39,428 nt of DNA, taken from NCBI GenBank assembly GCA_031276035.1, contig JAISNV010000033.1, positions 68,057-107,484 on the forward strand. Direction: 5' to 3'. Each line of letters starts with the position of its first letter. Position 1 is the first letter of the stretch. Origin of the DNA: Bacteroidales bacterium. Its GTDB lineage: Bacteria > Bacteroidota > Bacteroidia > Bacteroidales > BM520. The position numbers and the translations under genes are program-made. Of this stretch, positions 23,974 to 32,757 are shown in pieces. The notes under the pieces were generated by a model. It did not search any database. It was not told where the DNA came from and was given only the letters and a program-made list of their open reading frames with translations.

Positions 23974-24600
23974 ATGAATAGAATGAGATTTATTAACGTA
24001 AACATCGTTATTGTTTTAGCTGCAATAATGATTTCTTGTTGCACAAAAGAAGAAAAAAATGAAGTTGTTCAAAATAATTCTTCTAAATCAACAATCGATG
24101 TAATACACGAACGCACAAGCATTCGCAGTTATACTAATCAAGAAGTTAGCAGAGAACAACTTGAAATTTTAGTTCGTGCAGGTATGGCCGCACCTTCCGC
24201 AATGAATAAACAACCTTGGCAATTTGTTGTAATTGACGACAAAGAACTTCTTTCCGCAATAGGTGAAATTTCCACTTCGAAAATGGCAAAACAAGCACCT
24301 GCCGCTATTTTAGTTTGCGGCGACTTGGAAAAAGCCGGTGAGGGTTGGCTACAGGAATACTGGATTCAAGATTGTTCGGCAGCAGCGGAAAATATTCTTT
24401 TGGCAATAACGGATTTGGGTCTTGGCGGAGTGTGGACGAGTATCTATCCTGCAGAAAACAGAATGGAAATAATAACGAATCTGTTTCAACTGCCGGAGAC
24501 TATTATACCGTTCTGCGTAATTCCTTTAGGATACCCTACTCAAAATCATGAACCTAAAAACAAATGGAACCCCGAAAACGTTCACTGGAACAAATGGTAA
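23974..24600 (+). CDS. Nitroreductase-family flavoprotein with a lipoprotein signal
   Basis: An FMN-dependent oxidoreductase of the nitroreductase fold, 208 residues. The FMN-phosphate motif is ERTSIRSYTNQEVSREQLE (about 46-64), followed by AGMAAPSAMNKQPWQFVVID, and the C-terminal loop has GLGGVWTSIYP and IPLGYP. Before the domain is a signal peptide, INVNIVIVLAAIMISCC, with a lipobox at IS-C (Cys22) and a polar linker. The enzyme is therefore predicted to be outside the cytoplasm. An alternative start at Met4 does not change this. How FMN reaches it, and the electron donor, are unknown. A glutathione peroxidase gene follows 42 nt downstream. Confidence 0.9.
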   Translation: MNRMRFINVNIVIVLAAIMISCCTKEEKNEVVQNNSSKSTIDVIHERTSIRSYTNQEVSREQLEILVRAGMAAPSAMNKQPWQFVVIDDKELLSAIGEISTSKMAKQAPAAILVCGDLEKAGEGWLQEYWIQDCSAAAENILLAITDLGLGGVWTSIYPAENRMEIITNLFQLPETIIPFCVIPLGYPTQNHEPKNKWNPENVHWNKW

Positions 24601-24642
24601 CCGTTTTATATAAAATTATGAACCTACTTTAATTCAATAAAT

Positions 24643-25131
24643 ATGCAACAAACTATCTATGATTTTGTCGTAAAAGACAATCAAAACAAGGATTTTTCTT
24701 TTGAACAACTACGTGATAAAGTTTTACTTATTGTTAATACTGCCAGCAAATGCGGATTTACTCCTCAATACAAAGATTTGGAAGCTTTATATAAAAAATA
24801 TAAAGATAAAGGATTAGTGGTAATCGGCTTTCCTTGTGATCAGTTCGGACATCAGGAACCCGGCACGGATACAGATATATTAACTTTCTGCGAAGTTAAT
24901 TTCGGAGTAACTTTTCCTTTGATGAAAAAAATAAAAGTAAACGGAAAAGAAGCCATTCCTCTTTACAAGTTTCTAAAAAAGAAAACCGGTAACTTTCTCT
25001 TTTCGGGAATTAAGTGGAATTTCACTAAGTTTTTAGTTTCTCGCGACGGTAAAACAATTAAGCGTTATGCTCCAACTGCAAAACCCGATTCGTTTGAGAA
25101 CGAAATTATAAAACTACTGAAAACCAGATAA
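24643..25131 (+). CDS. Glutathione peroxidase family (thioredoxin-dependent peroxidase)
   Basis: It reduces hydrogen peroxide or organic hydroperoxides. The protein has 162 residues, as usual for bacterial members. The peroxidatic Cys37 is in NTASKCGFTPQY, with Cys instead of selenocysteine. The second conserved motif is GFPCDQFGHQEPG with Cys65, and Trp and Asn appear in KWNFTKFLV. No signal peptide is seen, so it acts in the cytoplasm. Cys-type enzymes with an FPCxQF motif typically use thioredoxin rather than glutathione. It is probably co-transcribed with the nitroreductase (42 nt apart), suggesting a shared redox-stress role. Confidence 0.93.
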   Translation: MQQTIYDFVVKDNQNKDFSFEQLRDKVLLIVNTASKCGFTPQYKDLEALYKKYKDKGLVVIGFPCDQFGHQEPGTDTDILTFCEVNFGVTFPLMKKIKVNGKEAIPLYKFLKKKTGNFLFSGIKWNFTKFLVSRDGKTIKRYAPTAKPDSFENEIIKLLKTR

Positions 25132-25212
25132 AAAACATTTTACCCCAACTTTATCGATTTTATATTCAAAATATCCCAATAAATTGGGATAAGTTTTCTT
25201 TTGTTATTTTTT

Positions 25213-25220
25213 TACCTTTG
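25213..25220 (+). promoter_or_regulatory. -7 promoter element of the DUF4491 gene
   Basis: TACCTTTG matches TAnnTTTG and lies 22 nt before ATG 25243. It falls inside the longer open frame that begins with TTG at 25201 and rules that start out. Confidence 0.6.
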
Positions 25221-25242
25221 CCGCAAACTTTTGAAAAAATTA

Positions 25243-25551
25243 ATGGAAGCATTTCTAATTGAATACAAACTGTACGGATTTGTTGTCGGAGCGTTCACTT
25301 TTCTGATTATCGGACTTTTTCATCCTTTAGTCATAAAGGCAGAATATTACATAGGAGTTAAATCGATTTGGTTATTTTTACTTGCGGGCATAACTTGTGT
25401 AATATTATCATTTCTTATTAATAATACATTTATTTCCATAGCATTAGGAGTAACCGCATTCTCTTCTTTTTGGAGTATTTTTGAAATTTACGAACAGAAA
25501 AAAAGAGTAGAAAAAGGATGGTTTCCTGCTAATTTGAAGAAAAAAAAGTAG
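25243..25551 (+). CDS. DUF4491 family small membrane protein
   Basis: A 102-residue membrane protein of a family common in Bacteroidota. Three hydrophobic segments are visible (about 10-29, 40-60 and 63-80). The family-like landmarks are FLIIGLFHPLVIKAEYY near the first helix and the C-terminal EQKKRVEKGWFPANLKKKK. I take ATG 25243 because the -7 box lies upstream of it and inside the 14-codon extension. The function of DUF4491 is not known. It is a single-gene transcript between the peroxidase and the convergent SDR gene. Confidence 0.85.
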   Translation: MEAFLIEYKLYGFVVGAFTFLIIGLFHPLVIKAEYYIGVKSIWLFLLAGITCVILSFLINNTFISIALGVTAFSSFWSIFEIYEQKKRVEKGWFPANLKKKK

Positions 25552-25656
25552 CTATTAAACTATCTGAAGAAAGATCAACATAAAACATATCCAAATAAAA
25601 TAAAAATATCATCTCCTATTTTAAATATCTTTTACAAAAAACTCAGGGATTTTTAT

Positions 25657-26562
25657 TTAAAATTCATATTTAACTCCGGTCAGTTTCTCACTAATATCCC
25701 ATAATTTTTCAGTAAGATTCCGGTTTAAAGCTTTCGAAACAATTTTTGCTTTTGACGGCGCGCCCTTCATTCCGAATACTCCTGATGGTCCCCAATAAGA
25801 CCCGTTCTCAACATCAGAATCACAGGCCGCACGAAGCACGGACAATGCACCTGCCTCCGGCGATTGTGAAATAATTGAAAGAATATTTTTCCTACCGAAA
25901 AATCCCGCTGTTTTAAATAAATTTGTAGATGATATGCCCGGATGAGCGGCAACAGAAATTGTTTTGCAACCGCTTTCTTTCAACTTATCAGCCAGCTCAC
26001 GCATAAACATCAAATTTGCAAGTTTGCTCTGACTGTATGCTTTCCATTTCCTATACTTTTTATGCTCATAATTCAAATCGTTAAAATCAATATAATTCAT
26101 TGTTGCGGCAATGCTGGAAACAGAAACTATTCTGGAATTTTCAACATTCTTAATTAAAGGAAAAAGTTGAGCTGTTAACGCAAAGTGTGCCAGATGATTG
26201 GTTCCGAATTGAAGTTCGAAACCTTGCTTAGTACGAGAAAATGGCGGAACCATAACACCGGCATTATTTATTATCAAATCCAAATGACTATACTTTGCAT
26301 TGATTTTCTCCGCACATTCGACAACGGAATTCAAATCCGATAAATCTAGTTTTAAGGTAAACAATTTTGCATTGGGACATACATTTCGGATATCATCGGC
26401 AGCCGTTAAGGCTTTATTATGATTTCTACAAGCCATTATAATTTCTGCTCCCTTTTTTGCGAGCATAAGAGAGGTCTGAAATCCGAGACCTGAATTAGCA
26501 CCTGTGATAAAAACAATACGATTATTTTGATCGGGAATACTATCATAAGACCATTTTTCCAT
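25657..26562 (-). CDS. Short-chain dehydrogenase (retinol dehydrogenase / WWOX-like SDR)
   Basis: An NAD(P)-dependent oxidoreductase of 301 residues. The cofactor motif is TGANSGLG (20-27), with ACRN after strand 2 (Arg46) suggesting NADP. NNAGVM (99-104), catalytic Ser149/Ser150 in VSVSS, and Tyr176/Lys180 in YSQSK are all present. AAHPGISSTNLF follows, typical of the retinol dehydrogenase-like branch, as is the length of about 300 residues. The bacterial substrate is not known; these enzymes are often annotated only as oxidoreductases. A -7 box at 26586-26593 indicates its own promoter. Confidence 0.92.
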   Translation of the reverse strand: MEKWSYDSIPDQNNRIVFITGANSGLGFQTSLMLAKKGAEIIMACRNHNKALTAADDIRNVCPNAKLFTLKLDLSDLNSVVECAEKINAKYSHLDLIINNAGVMVPPFSRTKQGFELQFGTNHLAHFALTAQLFPLIKNVENSRIVSVSSIAATMNYIDFNDLNYEHKKYRKWKAYSQSKLANLMFMRELADKLKESGCKTISVAAHPGISSTNLFKTAGFFGRKNILSIISQSPEAGALSVLRAACDSDVENGSYWGPSGVFGMKGAPSKAKIVSKALNRNLTEKLWDISEKLTGVKYEF

Positions 26563-26585
26563 AATTATAGAATTATTTTAATACG

Positions 26586-26593
26586 CAAAGATA
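26586..26593 (-). promoter_or_regulatory. -7 promoter element of the SDR gene
   Basis: It reads TATCTTTG on the minus strand, 23 nt before ATG 26562. Confidence 0.6.
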
Positions 26594-26648
26594 TAACAAT
26601 TTAATTATTAGGATAAAAAATCATAAAATTTCACATTATACATTATGA

Positions 26649-26922
26649 TTATATTTTCACAATAAAACTAAGAGCTAAATATCCAATAAAAATACCTGAA
26701 AGAATATATCTCAATATATATCGAAAGAATAAAATAATTTTTAGTTTTAAACGATTTTAAATTTTCAACCGAAAACATAGAAAATGTAGTAAAGCCATAG
26801 CAAAATCCGGTAATAAATAATAATTTCAATTCATTATTAAACAAAAAATATTTTTCTGATAGAAATAATAAAACACTTGCTAAAAAGCATCCCCAAATAT
26901 TAAGAAAAATTGTCGCATTTAT
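26649..26922 (-). pseudogene. crcB: crcB fluoride channel remnant, truncated and frameshifted
   Basis: The minus strand reads NATIFLNIWGCFLASVLLF and then ITGFCYGFTTFSMFSVENL, which matches the CrcB/Fluc fluoride-channel pattern (TLxxNxxGxFxxG, then TGFCGGFTTFSTFSxE). After FILSIYI the frame is lost. A shift of one base restores YILSGIFIGYLALSFIVKI and a stop, the expected last helix. Upstream of the fragment is an in-frame stop and no ATG, so about the first 40-50 residues are missing. CrcB normally has about 120 residues in four helices. It is therefore a decayed copy; an intact crcB may exist elsewhere. The rest of the gap shows nothing related. Confidence 0.75.
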
Positions 26923-27012
26923 TTAGCAAAAATTCAATTCACAATTAAATTACTATATATCTATTACAAAAGTTCTTGTTTGAATATTATTAATTTTTAC
27001 AAATAATTCGAC

Positions 27013-27044
27013 AATTTAAGATATTCATTACGATATCTTAAATT
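27013..27044. promoter_or_regulatory. 12-bp perfect palindrome upstream of ppdK
   Basis: AATTTAAGATAT (27013-27024) and ATATCTTAAATT (27033-27044) are exact reverse complements around an 8-nt spacer. The pair is 36 bp upstream of the first -7 box. There is no T tract after it, so an operator is more likely than a terminator. Confidence 0.55.
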
Positions 27045-27079
27045 ATTATTGTTTATAATATTATTTATTAATTATTTCG

Positions 27080-27087
27080 TATATTTG
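27080..27087 (+). promoter_or_regulatory. -7 promoter element of ppdK (distal)
   Basis: TATATTTG matches TAnnTTTG, 66 nt before ATG 27154. A second match, TACTTTTG, lies at 27110-27117, 36 nt before the ATG, so two transcription starts are possible. Confidence 0.55.
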
Positions 27088-27153
27088 CAACTTGTAATTT
27101 CTTGAAATTTACTTTTGATAAAGTATTAATAATCAATTAAAAATATTATTTAG

Positions 27154-29880
27154 ATGACAAAAATCAAGTATGTTTACACTTTCGGAGGAAAAACTGCCGA
27201 AGGTAAAGCCGAAATGAAGAACTTATTAGGTGGAAAAGGTGCTAACCTCGCAGAAATGTGTCTTCTCGGGCTACCGGTGCCAGCCGGATTAACAATTACA
27301 ACAGAATGTTGTACTGCCTACTATGAGAACAATCAACAACTTCCAGCAACTTTAATGGATGAAGTGTGGGAAGGAATGAAAAAAGTTGAAGTTGTAATGG
27401 GACTTAAATATGATGATCCTGAAAACCCTTTATTGCTTTCTTGCCGCTCAGGAGCAAGAGCTTCAATGCCCGGCATGATGGACACTGTTTTAAATATCGG
27501 TCTTAGTTCAAATACTATTCCCGGACTTATTAAAAAAACCAATAATCCTCGTTTTGTATATGACTCTTACCGTCGCTTAATTATGATGTACGCTGATGTT
27601 GTCATGGAAAAAGCTGAAGACCTTGAACCGGCTCAAGGCAAAGGTATTCGCAAAATATTAGATGAAATTCTCGATGAGTTTAAACATTCAAAAGGATATA
27701 AATCGGATACTGAAATTACTGCGGAAGAACTACTTCAACTTGCTAATATTTTCAAAGCAAAAATTAAAGAAGTTTTAGGTAAAGATTTCCCAGATAATGC
27801 AAAAGAACAATTATTCGGCGGAATTAAAGCTGTTTTCAAAAGCTGGAACGGCAATAAAGCTAAATCATACCGCAGAATCGAAGGTATTCCTGATGATTGG
27901 GGAACAGCTGTAAACGTACAAGCTATGGTTTTCGGTAATATGGGAGACAACTCAGCTACAGGAGTAGCATTCACTCGTAATCCGGCTACCGGCGAAGATC
28001 AATTCTACGGCGAATGGTTAGTTAATGCTCAGGGTGAAGACGTTGTTGCAGGTATCCGCACTCCGAATCCGCTTAACGACGAAACTAAAAACGATCAGAA
28101 TGCACATTTGCATTCAATGCAAGAATTGATGCCGAAAACATACAAAGAACTTGTTGACATCCGTAATATTTTGGAAAATCATTATCATGATATGCTTGAT
28201 ATTGAGTTTACAATTCAAGAAGGCAAGCTTTACATGTTGCAATGCCGTGTTGGAAAACGTACCGGTTTGGCCGCTATGAATATTGCTCTCGACATGTTGG
28301 GACAAAAACTTATTGATAGACAAGAAGCTGTTATGAGAATTTCTCCTACCCAATTGGATGAATTGCTTCACCCGATTCTGGATAGTAATGATGAGAAAAA
28401 ACATGATGTTATTGCAAAAGGTTTACCTGCAGGCCCCGGCGGTGCTGTTGGTGTAATAGCTCTAACAAGTGAAAAAGCTTTGGAATATCGTTCAAAAAAT
28501 ATTTCTAATATTTTGGTTCGTGAAGAAACAAATCCAGAAGATGTTGAAGGTATGCGTGCTGCAGAAGGTATTTTAACTGCTCGCGGCGGTATGACTTCAC
28601 ATGCGGCTCTTGTTGCCCGCGGTTGGGGAAAATGTTGTATCGTAGGTTGCGAAGCTGTTCATATCGATCTGAAAAACAATAAAGTAAAAATCAACGGTGT
28701 TGAGTACAAAGAAGGCGATACATTAAGTTTGAACGGTTCAAAAGGATGGGTTTACGGCGGAGCAATTAAAATGGTTGATGCAAGTGAAAATCCGCGCTTC
28801 CAAGAATTCATGAAAATTGTTGATGAATTCCGTACTATCAATATCCGTACAAATGCCGATACTCCTGAAGATGCACAAAATGCTATAGATTTCGGCGCCG
28901 AAGGCATTGGTTTATTCAGAATTGAACATATGTTCTACGGAAAGAATAGCGAAAAACCTTTATCTAAACTTCGTGACATGATTTTGGCCGGAAATAAGGA
29001 AGAACGCGTAAAAGCTCTCAATGAGCTCGAACCTTTTGTTTATGATACCGCTAAAGGTACTTTGGCTGTTATGGACGGCAAACCATTGACATTCCGTTTA
29101 ATGGATCCGCCATTACACGAATTCGTTCCTCAAACCGAAGATAAACAAAGAGAACTTGCAGCTAAAAAAGGTATGGATTATGAAACAATCAAAAAACGCA
29201 TTGACTCGTTGCATGAAGTTAACCCTATGATGGGTTTACGCGGTGTTCGTTTAGGTATTGTCAATCCTGAAATCACGGAAATGCAATTCAGAGCTTTATT
29301 TGAAGCAACGGCAGATCTTATGAAAGAAGGTAAAAATCCGATTCTGGAAATAATGATTCCTTTAACTATCAATGTTAAGGAACTTAAACACCAAAAAAAT
29401 ATTGCAGACAGAGTTCAAAAAGAAGTTGAAAGTGCAAAAGGCGTTAAAATAAATTACTTGTATGGTACTATGATTGAAATTCCGCGTGCAACTTTAGTAG
29501 CTGATCAAATTGCCGAAGTAGCCGAATTTTTCTCATTCGGAACAAACGACTTAACTCAAATGACATTCGGTTTCTCACGTGATGATGTTAATACTATAGT
29601 TAGTACTTATGTAGATGAAAAGATTATACCGAGTGATCCTTTCAACACTTTGGATCAAGAAGGTGTTGGTGAACTTGTTAAAATTGGCACCGAGAGAGGC
29701 CGTAAAACCAAGAAAAATTTAAAAATAGGTGTTTGTGGTGAACACGGAGGAGATCCTGCTTCTATAGAATTTTTCTTTAACACAGGTTTCAACTATGTTT
29801 CCTGTTCTCCATTCAGAGTGCCTGTAGCTCGCTTAGCTGCCGCGCAATCTGCAATAAAACAAAACAGAAGCAAAAAGTAA
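27154..29880 (+). CDS. ppdK: Pyruvate, phosphate dikinase
   Basis: PPDK reversibly converts pyruvate, ATP and phosphate to PEP, AMP and PPi. In anaerobic Bacteroidota it can serve glycolysis with PPi or gluconeogenesis. The 908-residue protein has the ATP-grasp nucleotide domain first (starting YVYTFGGKTAEGKAEMKNLL, with GGKGANLAEM). The swivelling phosphohistidine domain follows, with His483 in GGMTSHAALVARGWG. Thr481, two residues before the His, is the position modified by PPDK regulatory proteins in other organisms. Last is the PEP/pyruvate TIM barrel, with GLFRIEHMF, FGTNDLTQMTFGFSRDD and active Cys861 in CGEHGGDP. It has strong, possibly double, promoter signals and its own terminator. 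Confidence 0.97.
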   Translation: MTKIKYVYTFGGKTAEGKAEMKNLLGGKGANLAEMCLLGLPVPAGLTITTECCTAYYENNQQLPATLMDEVWEGMKKVEVVMGLKYDDPENPLLLSCRSGARASMPGMMDTVLNIGLSSNTIPGLIKKTNNPRFVYDSYRRLIMMYADVVMEKAEDLEPAQGKGIRKILDEILDEFKHSKGYKSDTEITAEELLQLANIFKAKIKEVLGKDFPDNAKEQLFGGIKAVFKSWNGNKAKSYRRIEGIPDDWGTAVNVQAMVFGNMGDNSATGVAFTRNPATGEDQFYGEWLVNAQGEDVVAGIRTPNPLNDETKNDQNAHLHSMQELMPKTYKELVDIRNILENHYHDMLDIEFTIQEGKLYMLQCRVGKRTGLAAMNIALDMLGQKLIDRQEAVMRISPTQLDELLHPILDSNDEKKHDVIAKGLPAGPGGAVGVIALTSEKALEYRSKNISNILVREETNPEDVEGMRAAEGILTARGGMTSHAALVARGWGKCCIVGCEAVHIDLKNNKVKINGVEYKEGDTLSLNGSKGWVYGGAIKMVDASENPRFQEFMKIVDEFRTINIRTNADTPEDAQNAIDFGAEGIGLFRIEHMFYGKNSEKPLSKLRDMILAGNKEERVKALNELEPFVYDTAKGTLAVMDGKPLTFRLMDPPLHEFVPQTEDKQRELAAKKGMDYETIKKRIDSLHEVNPMMGLRGVRLGIVNPEITEMQFRALFEATADLMKEGKNPILEIMIPLTINVKELKHQKNIADRVQKEVESAKGVKINYLYGTMIEIPRATLVADQIAEVAEFFSFGTNDLTQMTFGFSRDDVNTIVSTYVDEKIIPSDPFNTLDQEGVGELVKIGTERGRKTKKNLKIGVCGEHGGDPASIEFFFNTGFNYVSCSPFRVPVARLAAAQSAIKQNRSKK

Positions 29881-29906
29881 AAGTATAATCAACATACTTT
29901 AAAACT

Positions 29907-29965
29907 AAAAAGCACGTTAAACTGATAATCAACAATTGATGATTGACATTTTTAACGTGCTTTTT
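29907..29965. terminator. Strong intrinsic terminator of ppdK
   Basis: AAAAAGCACGTTAAA (29907-29921) pairs perfectly over 15 bp with TTTAACGTGCTTTTT (29951-29965), around a 29-nt loop that contains a smaller complementary pair. It begins 27 nt after the ppdK stop and ends in T6. The A-rich left side would let it work from the other strand too. Confidence 0.85.
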
Positions 29966-30109
29966 TATAGTTAAATAGAATTTTTGATTCTCCGAAAGTA
30001 AGAGTTCATTAAAAAATAAATTCGTCTTTTGAGATTCATCGTTTCGCACAAAACAATAATTAGGTTCTTCAAATTCAATTGTCAATCACAAATTAAGTTT
30101 TAATTAAAA

Positions 30110-31441
30110 ATGTACGGTTCATCTTTCAATTATAGAGATTACAACTACAACTTCGACAATAACACGCTGTATGTCAGATATTTTTTTGATTTACTCGATG
30201 AATCCGGAATATTACATAAATTTACCCCACTCATAACATTTACTTTTCCGAAAAAATATTTCAATAATAATTTTAATAGAGAATTATTGGAAATTCTAAT
30301 CTTTAATTTGGGAATTGTTGAAAGTATCAGTTATTGGAAAGCACTTTGTTGTAAGAAATATTTTATAGAATGTAATTATCTCAACGAAGAACAAATAGAA
30401 TGGTGGAAAGACTTATTTTATTATGGTCTCGGCGAATTCAGATATTGTAATAATATCAATACTTCCAAAGATGAATTTATTGATATTAAAATAATAAATA
30501 AAAAAGGAAATAAAAACAATTGTGATGTGCTTGAATTTGACAGAAGAGCAATTATTCCGGTAGGCGGCGGCAAAGATTCTATTGTTACTTTAGAATCATT
30601 GAAATCAAAATTAGATGTTATACCCTATTTAATAAATCCGAACAAAGCAATGCTTGACACAATAAGAATTGCCGGATTTACTCAGGAGGATTCTATTATT
30701 ATAAAGCGAGAAATTGATCCGCATCTTTTGGAATTAAATTTAAAAGGATATTTAAACGGTCACACTCCTTTTTCGGCTATGGTTGCATTTTCAACACTAA
30801 TCGCAAGTTTGCTTACCTCTTCAAAATACATTGCCTTATCAAACGAAGCAAGTGCCAATGAATCTACTGTAATAACAGATTACGATATAATCAATCATCA
30901 ATATTCAAAAACAATACACTTCGAATCGGCTTTCAGAAATTATTATTCAAAATATATTTCGGATAAATTCAATTATTTCAGCTTTTTAAGAAATTTATCG
31001 GAATTGCAAATAGCAGAGAAATTTGCCGAATTAAAAGAATATCACAAATATTTCAGAAGCTGCAATGCCGGAAGCAAAGAGAATCGCTGGTGCGGTAACT
31101 GTCCGAAATGTTTATTTGTATACATAATGCTATTGCCTTTTATCTCCAAAAAGGAATTAATTGATATTTTCGGCAAAGATTTATTATTAAATGAAAATTT
31201 ACTGGAAACTTTATATCAGCTAACCGGATTTTCCGAAACAAAACCTTTCGAATGTGTAGGCACGATTTCAGAAACCCGAGCTGCTTTGGCAAAATATCTA
31301 TTCGAAAACGAAACGGAAGGGATACTAATTCCTTACTCAAAAAAAATAGACTTAGAAAGTGATTTAAAAACTTTTGAAGAAATAATCAATTCAAACAATG
31401 ATATTAATTTTATTCCCACAGAACTATTATGCAAAAACTAA
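30110..31441 (+). CDS. murL: UDP-MurNAc-L-Ala-L-Glu epimerase (MurL)
   Basis: MurL inverts the terminal L-glutamate of UDP-MurNAc-L-Ala-L-Glu to D-glutamate, using ATP, in an alternative route to D-Glu for peptidoglycan; it was described with MurD2 in Xanthomonas. This 443-residue protein has a PP-loop-type nucleotide motif VGGGKDS (151-157), then TPFSAMVAFSTLIASLL and LSNEASANESTV. A cysteine cluster W-CGNCPKC (C328, C331, C334) could hold a metal or cofactor. Its last 13 bases overlap the murD2-type gene, indicating tight coupling. The identification rests on the PP-loop/Cys pattern and the partner gene. No exact TAnnTTTG promoter is seen upstream. Confidence 0.85.
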   Translation: MYGSSFNYRDYNYNFDNNTLYVRYFFDLLDESGILHKFTPLITFTFPKKYFNNNFNRELLEILIFNLGIVESISYWKALCCKKYFIECNYLNEEQIEWWKDLFYYGLGEFRYCNNINTSKDEFIDIKIINKKGNKNNCDVLEFDRRAIIPVGGGKDSIVTLESLKSKLDVIPYLINPNKAMLDTIRIAGFTQEDSIIIKREIDPHLLELNLKGYLNGHTPFSAMVAFSTLIASLLTSSKYIALSNEASANESTVITDYDIINHQYSKTIHFESAFRNYYSKYISDKFNYFSFLRNLSELQIAEKFAELKEYHKYFRSCNAGSKENRWCGNCPKCLFVYIMLLPFISKKELIDIFGKDLLLNENLLETLYQLTGFSETKPFECVGTISETRAALAKYLFENETEGILIPYSKKIDLESDLKTFEEIINSNNDINFIPTELLCKN

Positions 31442-32709
31442 TAGCAAGACTTTTTGACGGGAAACAAATTTTGATTCTCGGTTTCGGTAAAGAAGGTAAA
31501 TCAACTTACGATTACATTTCAAAGTTTATTGATAATGATAAGATAAGTATAGCAGATGCTTCGGAAAGTGCTATTCCCGAAGAAATTAAAGTCAAACACA
31601 AAACATTTACCGGAGAAAAATACAATGAAAATCTCAATGATTTTGACATTATTATAAAATCGCCCGGTATTCCGGAAAAACATATTGAGAATGTTGACAT
31701 TGAAAAAATCACGTCACAAACAGATCTGTTTCTTCGTAAATATTACACCCAAACAATCGGAATTACAGGCACAAAAGGAAAAAGTACAACTTCGAGTTTA
31801 ATTCATCATGTACTAAAGCAAGGTAATCATAATTCGATTTTAGCCGGAAATATAGGAATTCCTATATTTTCACAGTTAAATAAAATTGACGACAATACAA
31901 TTATCATTCTTGAATTATCTGCTCATCAACTAAATCACATTCATATTGCGCCAAAAATCTCAATCTTGTTAAACATTTATGAAGAACATTTAGATCATTT
32001 CGGAAGTTTTGAAAAATATATTGATGCGAAATGTAAGATATTCGAAAAGCAGAAAAATAATTCAATATTAATTATCGACAAAAATATTGAAATTATCAAA
32101 AATAGCTTATCTAAATATCAAGGCGAAATAATATATTTTGATGAGAATAAAATTGATATTCAAGGTAATTTATCCGGAGATCACAATAAGAAGAATATAG
32201 CAGCTGTAAAGGAAGTTGCTCAATTATTTAATATTGATGAAGATATTATTGATAACAGCGTAGTAAGTTTTCAAACCTTAGAGCATCGATTGGAGTTTGT
32301 TGGTGAATTTAACGGTATCAAGTTTTATAATGATTCTATTTCGACAATCCCCGAAGCCGCAATTGCGGCATTTGAAGCTATAAAAGATGTTGATACTGCA
32401 ATTCTTGGCGGTTACGACAGGGGAATAAATTACAATAAATTATGTAAATACATAGCAAACTCCGATATTAGAAATATTATTTTAATGGGAGATGCGGGAA
32501 ATCGTATCGGAAACATTCTTGAAAGCAAATGGAATATTGATACAATTTATGTGGAAGGTCTTGAAAAAGCTGTAGAAATTGCTTTTAAGGAAACAAAAAT
32601 CGGAAAATCATGTGTATTATCGCCGGCAGCTTCAAGTTATGATTCATTCAAAAACTTTGAAGAGCGCGGTAATCTGTACAAAGTATTTATACAAAAACAT
32701 AAAGGTTAA
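31429..32709 (+). CDS. murD2: UDP-MurNAc-L-Ala--L-glutamate ligase (MurD2)
   Basis: A Mur-ligase of 426 residues that would add L-glutamate to UDP-MurNAc-L-alanine before MurL epimerises it. The N-terminal Rossmann-like domain has LILGFGKEGKSTYDYI and IIKSPGIP. The central ATPase has the P loop GITGTKGKSTT (111-121) and ILELSAHQL. The third domain has HRLEFVGEFNGIKFYNDSIS, ILGGYDRGINY and the end motif VLSPAASSYDSFKNFEERG. This is the MurD pattern; the murL overlap is the reason for calling MurD2 rather than ordinary MurD, which uses D-Glu. It could instead be the only MurD of the organism. It ends within a hairpin terminator. Confidence 0.85.
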   Translation: MQKLIARLFDGKQILILGFGKEGKSTYDYISKFIDNDKISIADASESAIPEEIKVKHKTFTGEKYNENLNDFDIIIKSPGIPEKHIENVDIEKITSQTDLFLRKYYTQTIGITGTKGKSTTSSLIHHVLKQGNHNSILAGNIGIPIFSQLNKIDDNTIIILELSAHQLNHIHIAPKISILLNIYEEHLDHFGSFEKYIDAKCKIFEKQKNNSILIIDKNIEIIKNSLSKYQGEIIYFDENKIDIQGNLSGDHNKKNIAAVKEVAQLFNIDEDIIDNSVVSFQTLEHRLEFVGEFNGIKFYNDSISTIPEAAIAAFEAIKDVDTAILGGYDRGINYNKLCKYIANSDIRNIILMGDAGNRIGNILESKWNIDTIYVEGLEKAVEIAFKETKIGKSCVLSPAASSYDSFKNFEERGNLYKVFIQKHKG

Positions 32710-32734
32710 GTTGCAAATGCGTCTTAACCTTTAT
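32699..32734. terminator. Bidirectional hairpin between murD2 and the THX gene
   Basis: ATAAAGGTTAAG (32699-32710) pairs over 12 bp with CTTAACCTTTAT (32723-32734), with a 12-nt loop. It includes the murD2 stop codon and lies between two convergent genes. The T tract is poor, so termination may be partial. Confidence 0.55.
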
Positions 32735-32757
32735 TAAATAAGAACTAGTACTATGAA

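Larger units (their letters stand above)
26923..27153. other. Spacer upstream of pyruvate phosphate dikinase
   Basis: It contains a 12-bp perfect inverted repeat (27013-27044) and two -7-type boxes (27080-27087 and 27110-27117), annotated separately. The part nearest crcB (26923-27010) shows no open frame or structure I can support. Confidence 0.6.

Noticed and set aside
29813..30085. 90-codon minus-strand open frame after ppdK
   Set aside because: It overlaps the end of ppdK and the terminator hairpin, has a low-complexity Phe/Cys/Leu-rich composition, and has no promoter or family resemblance.
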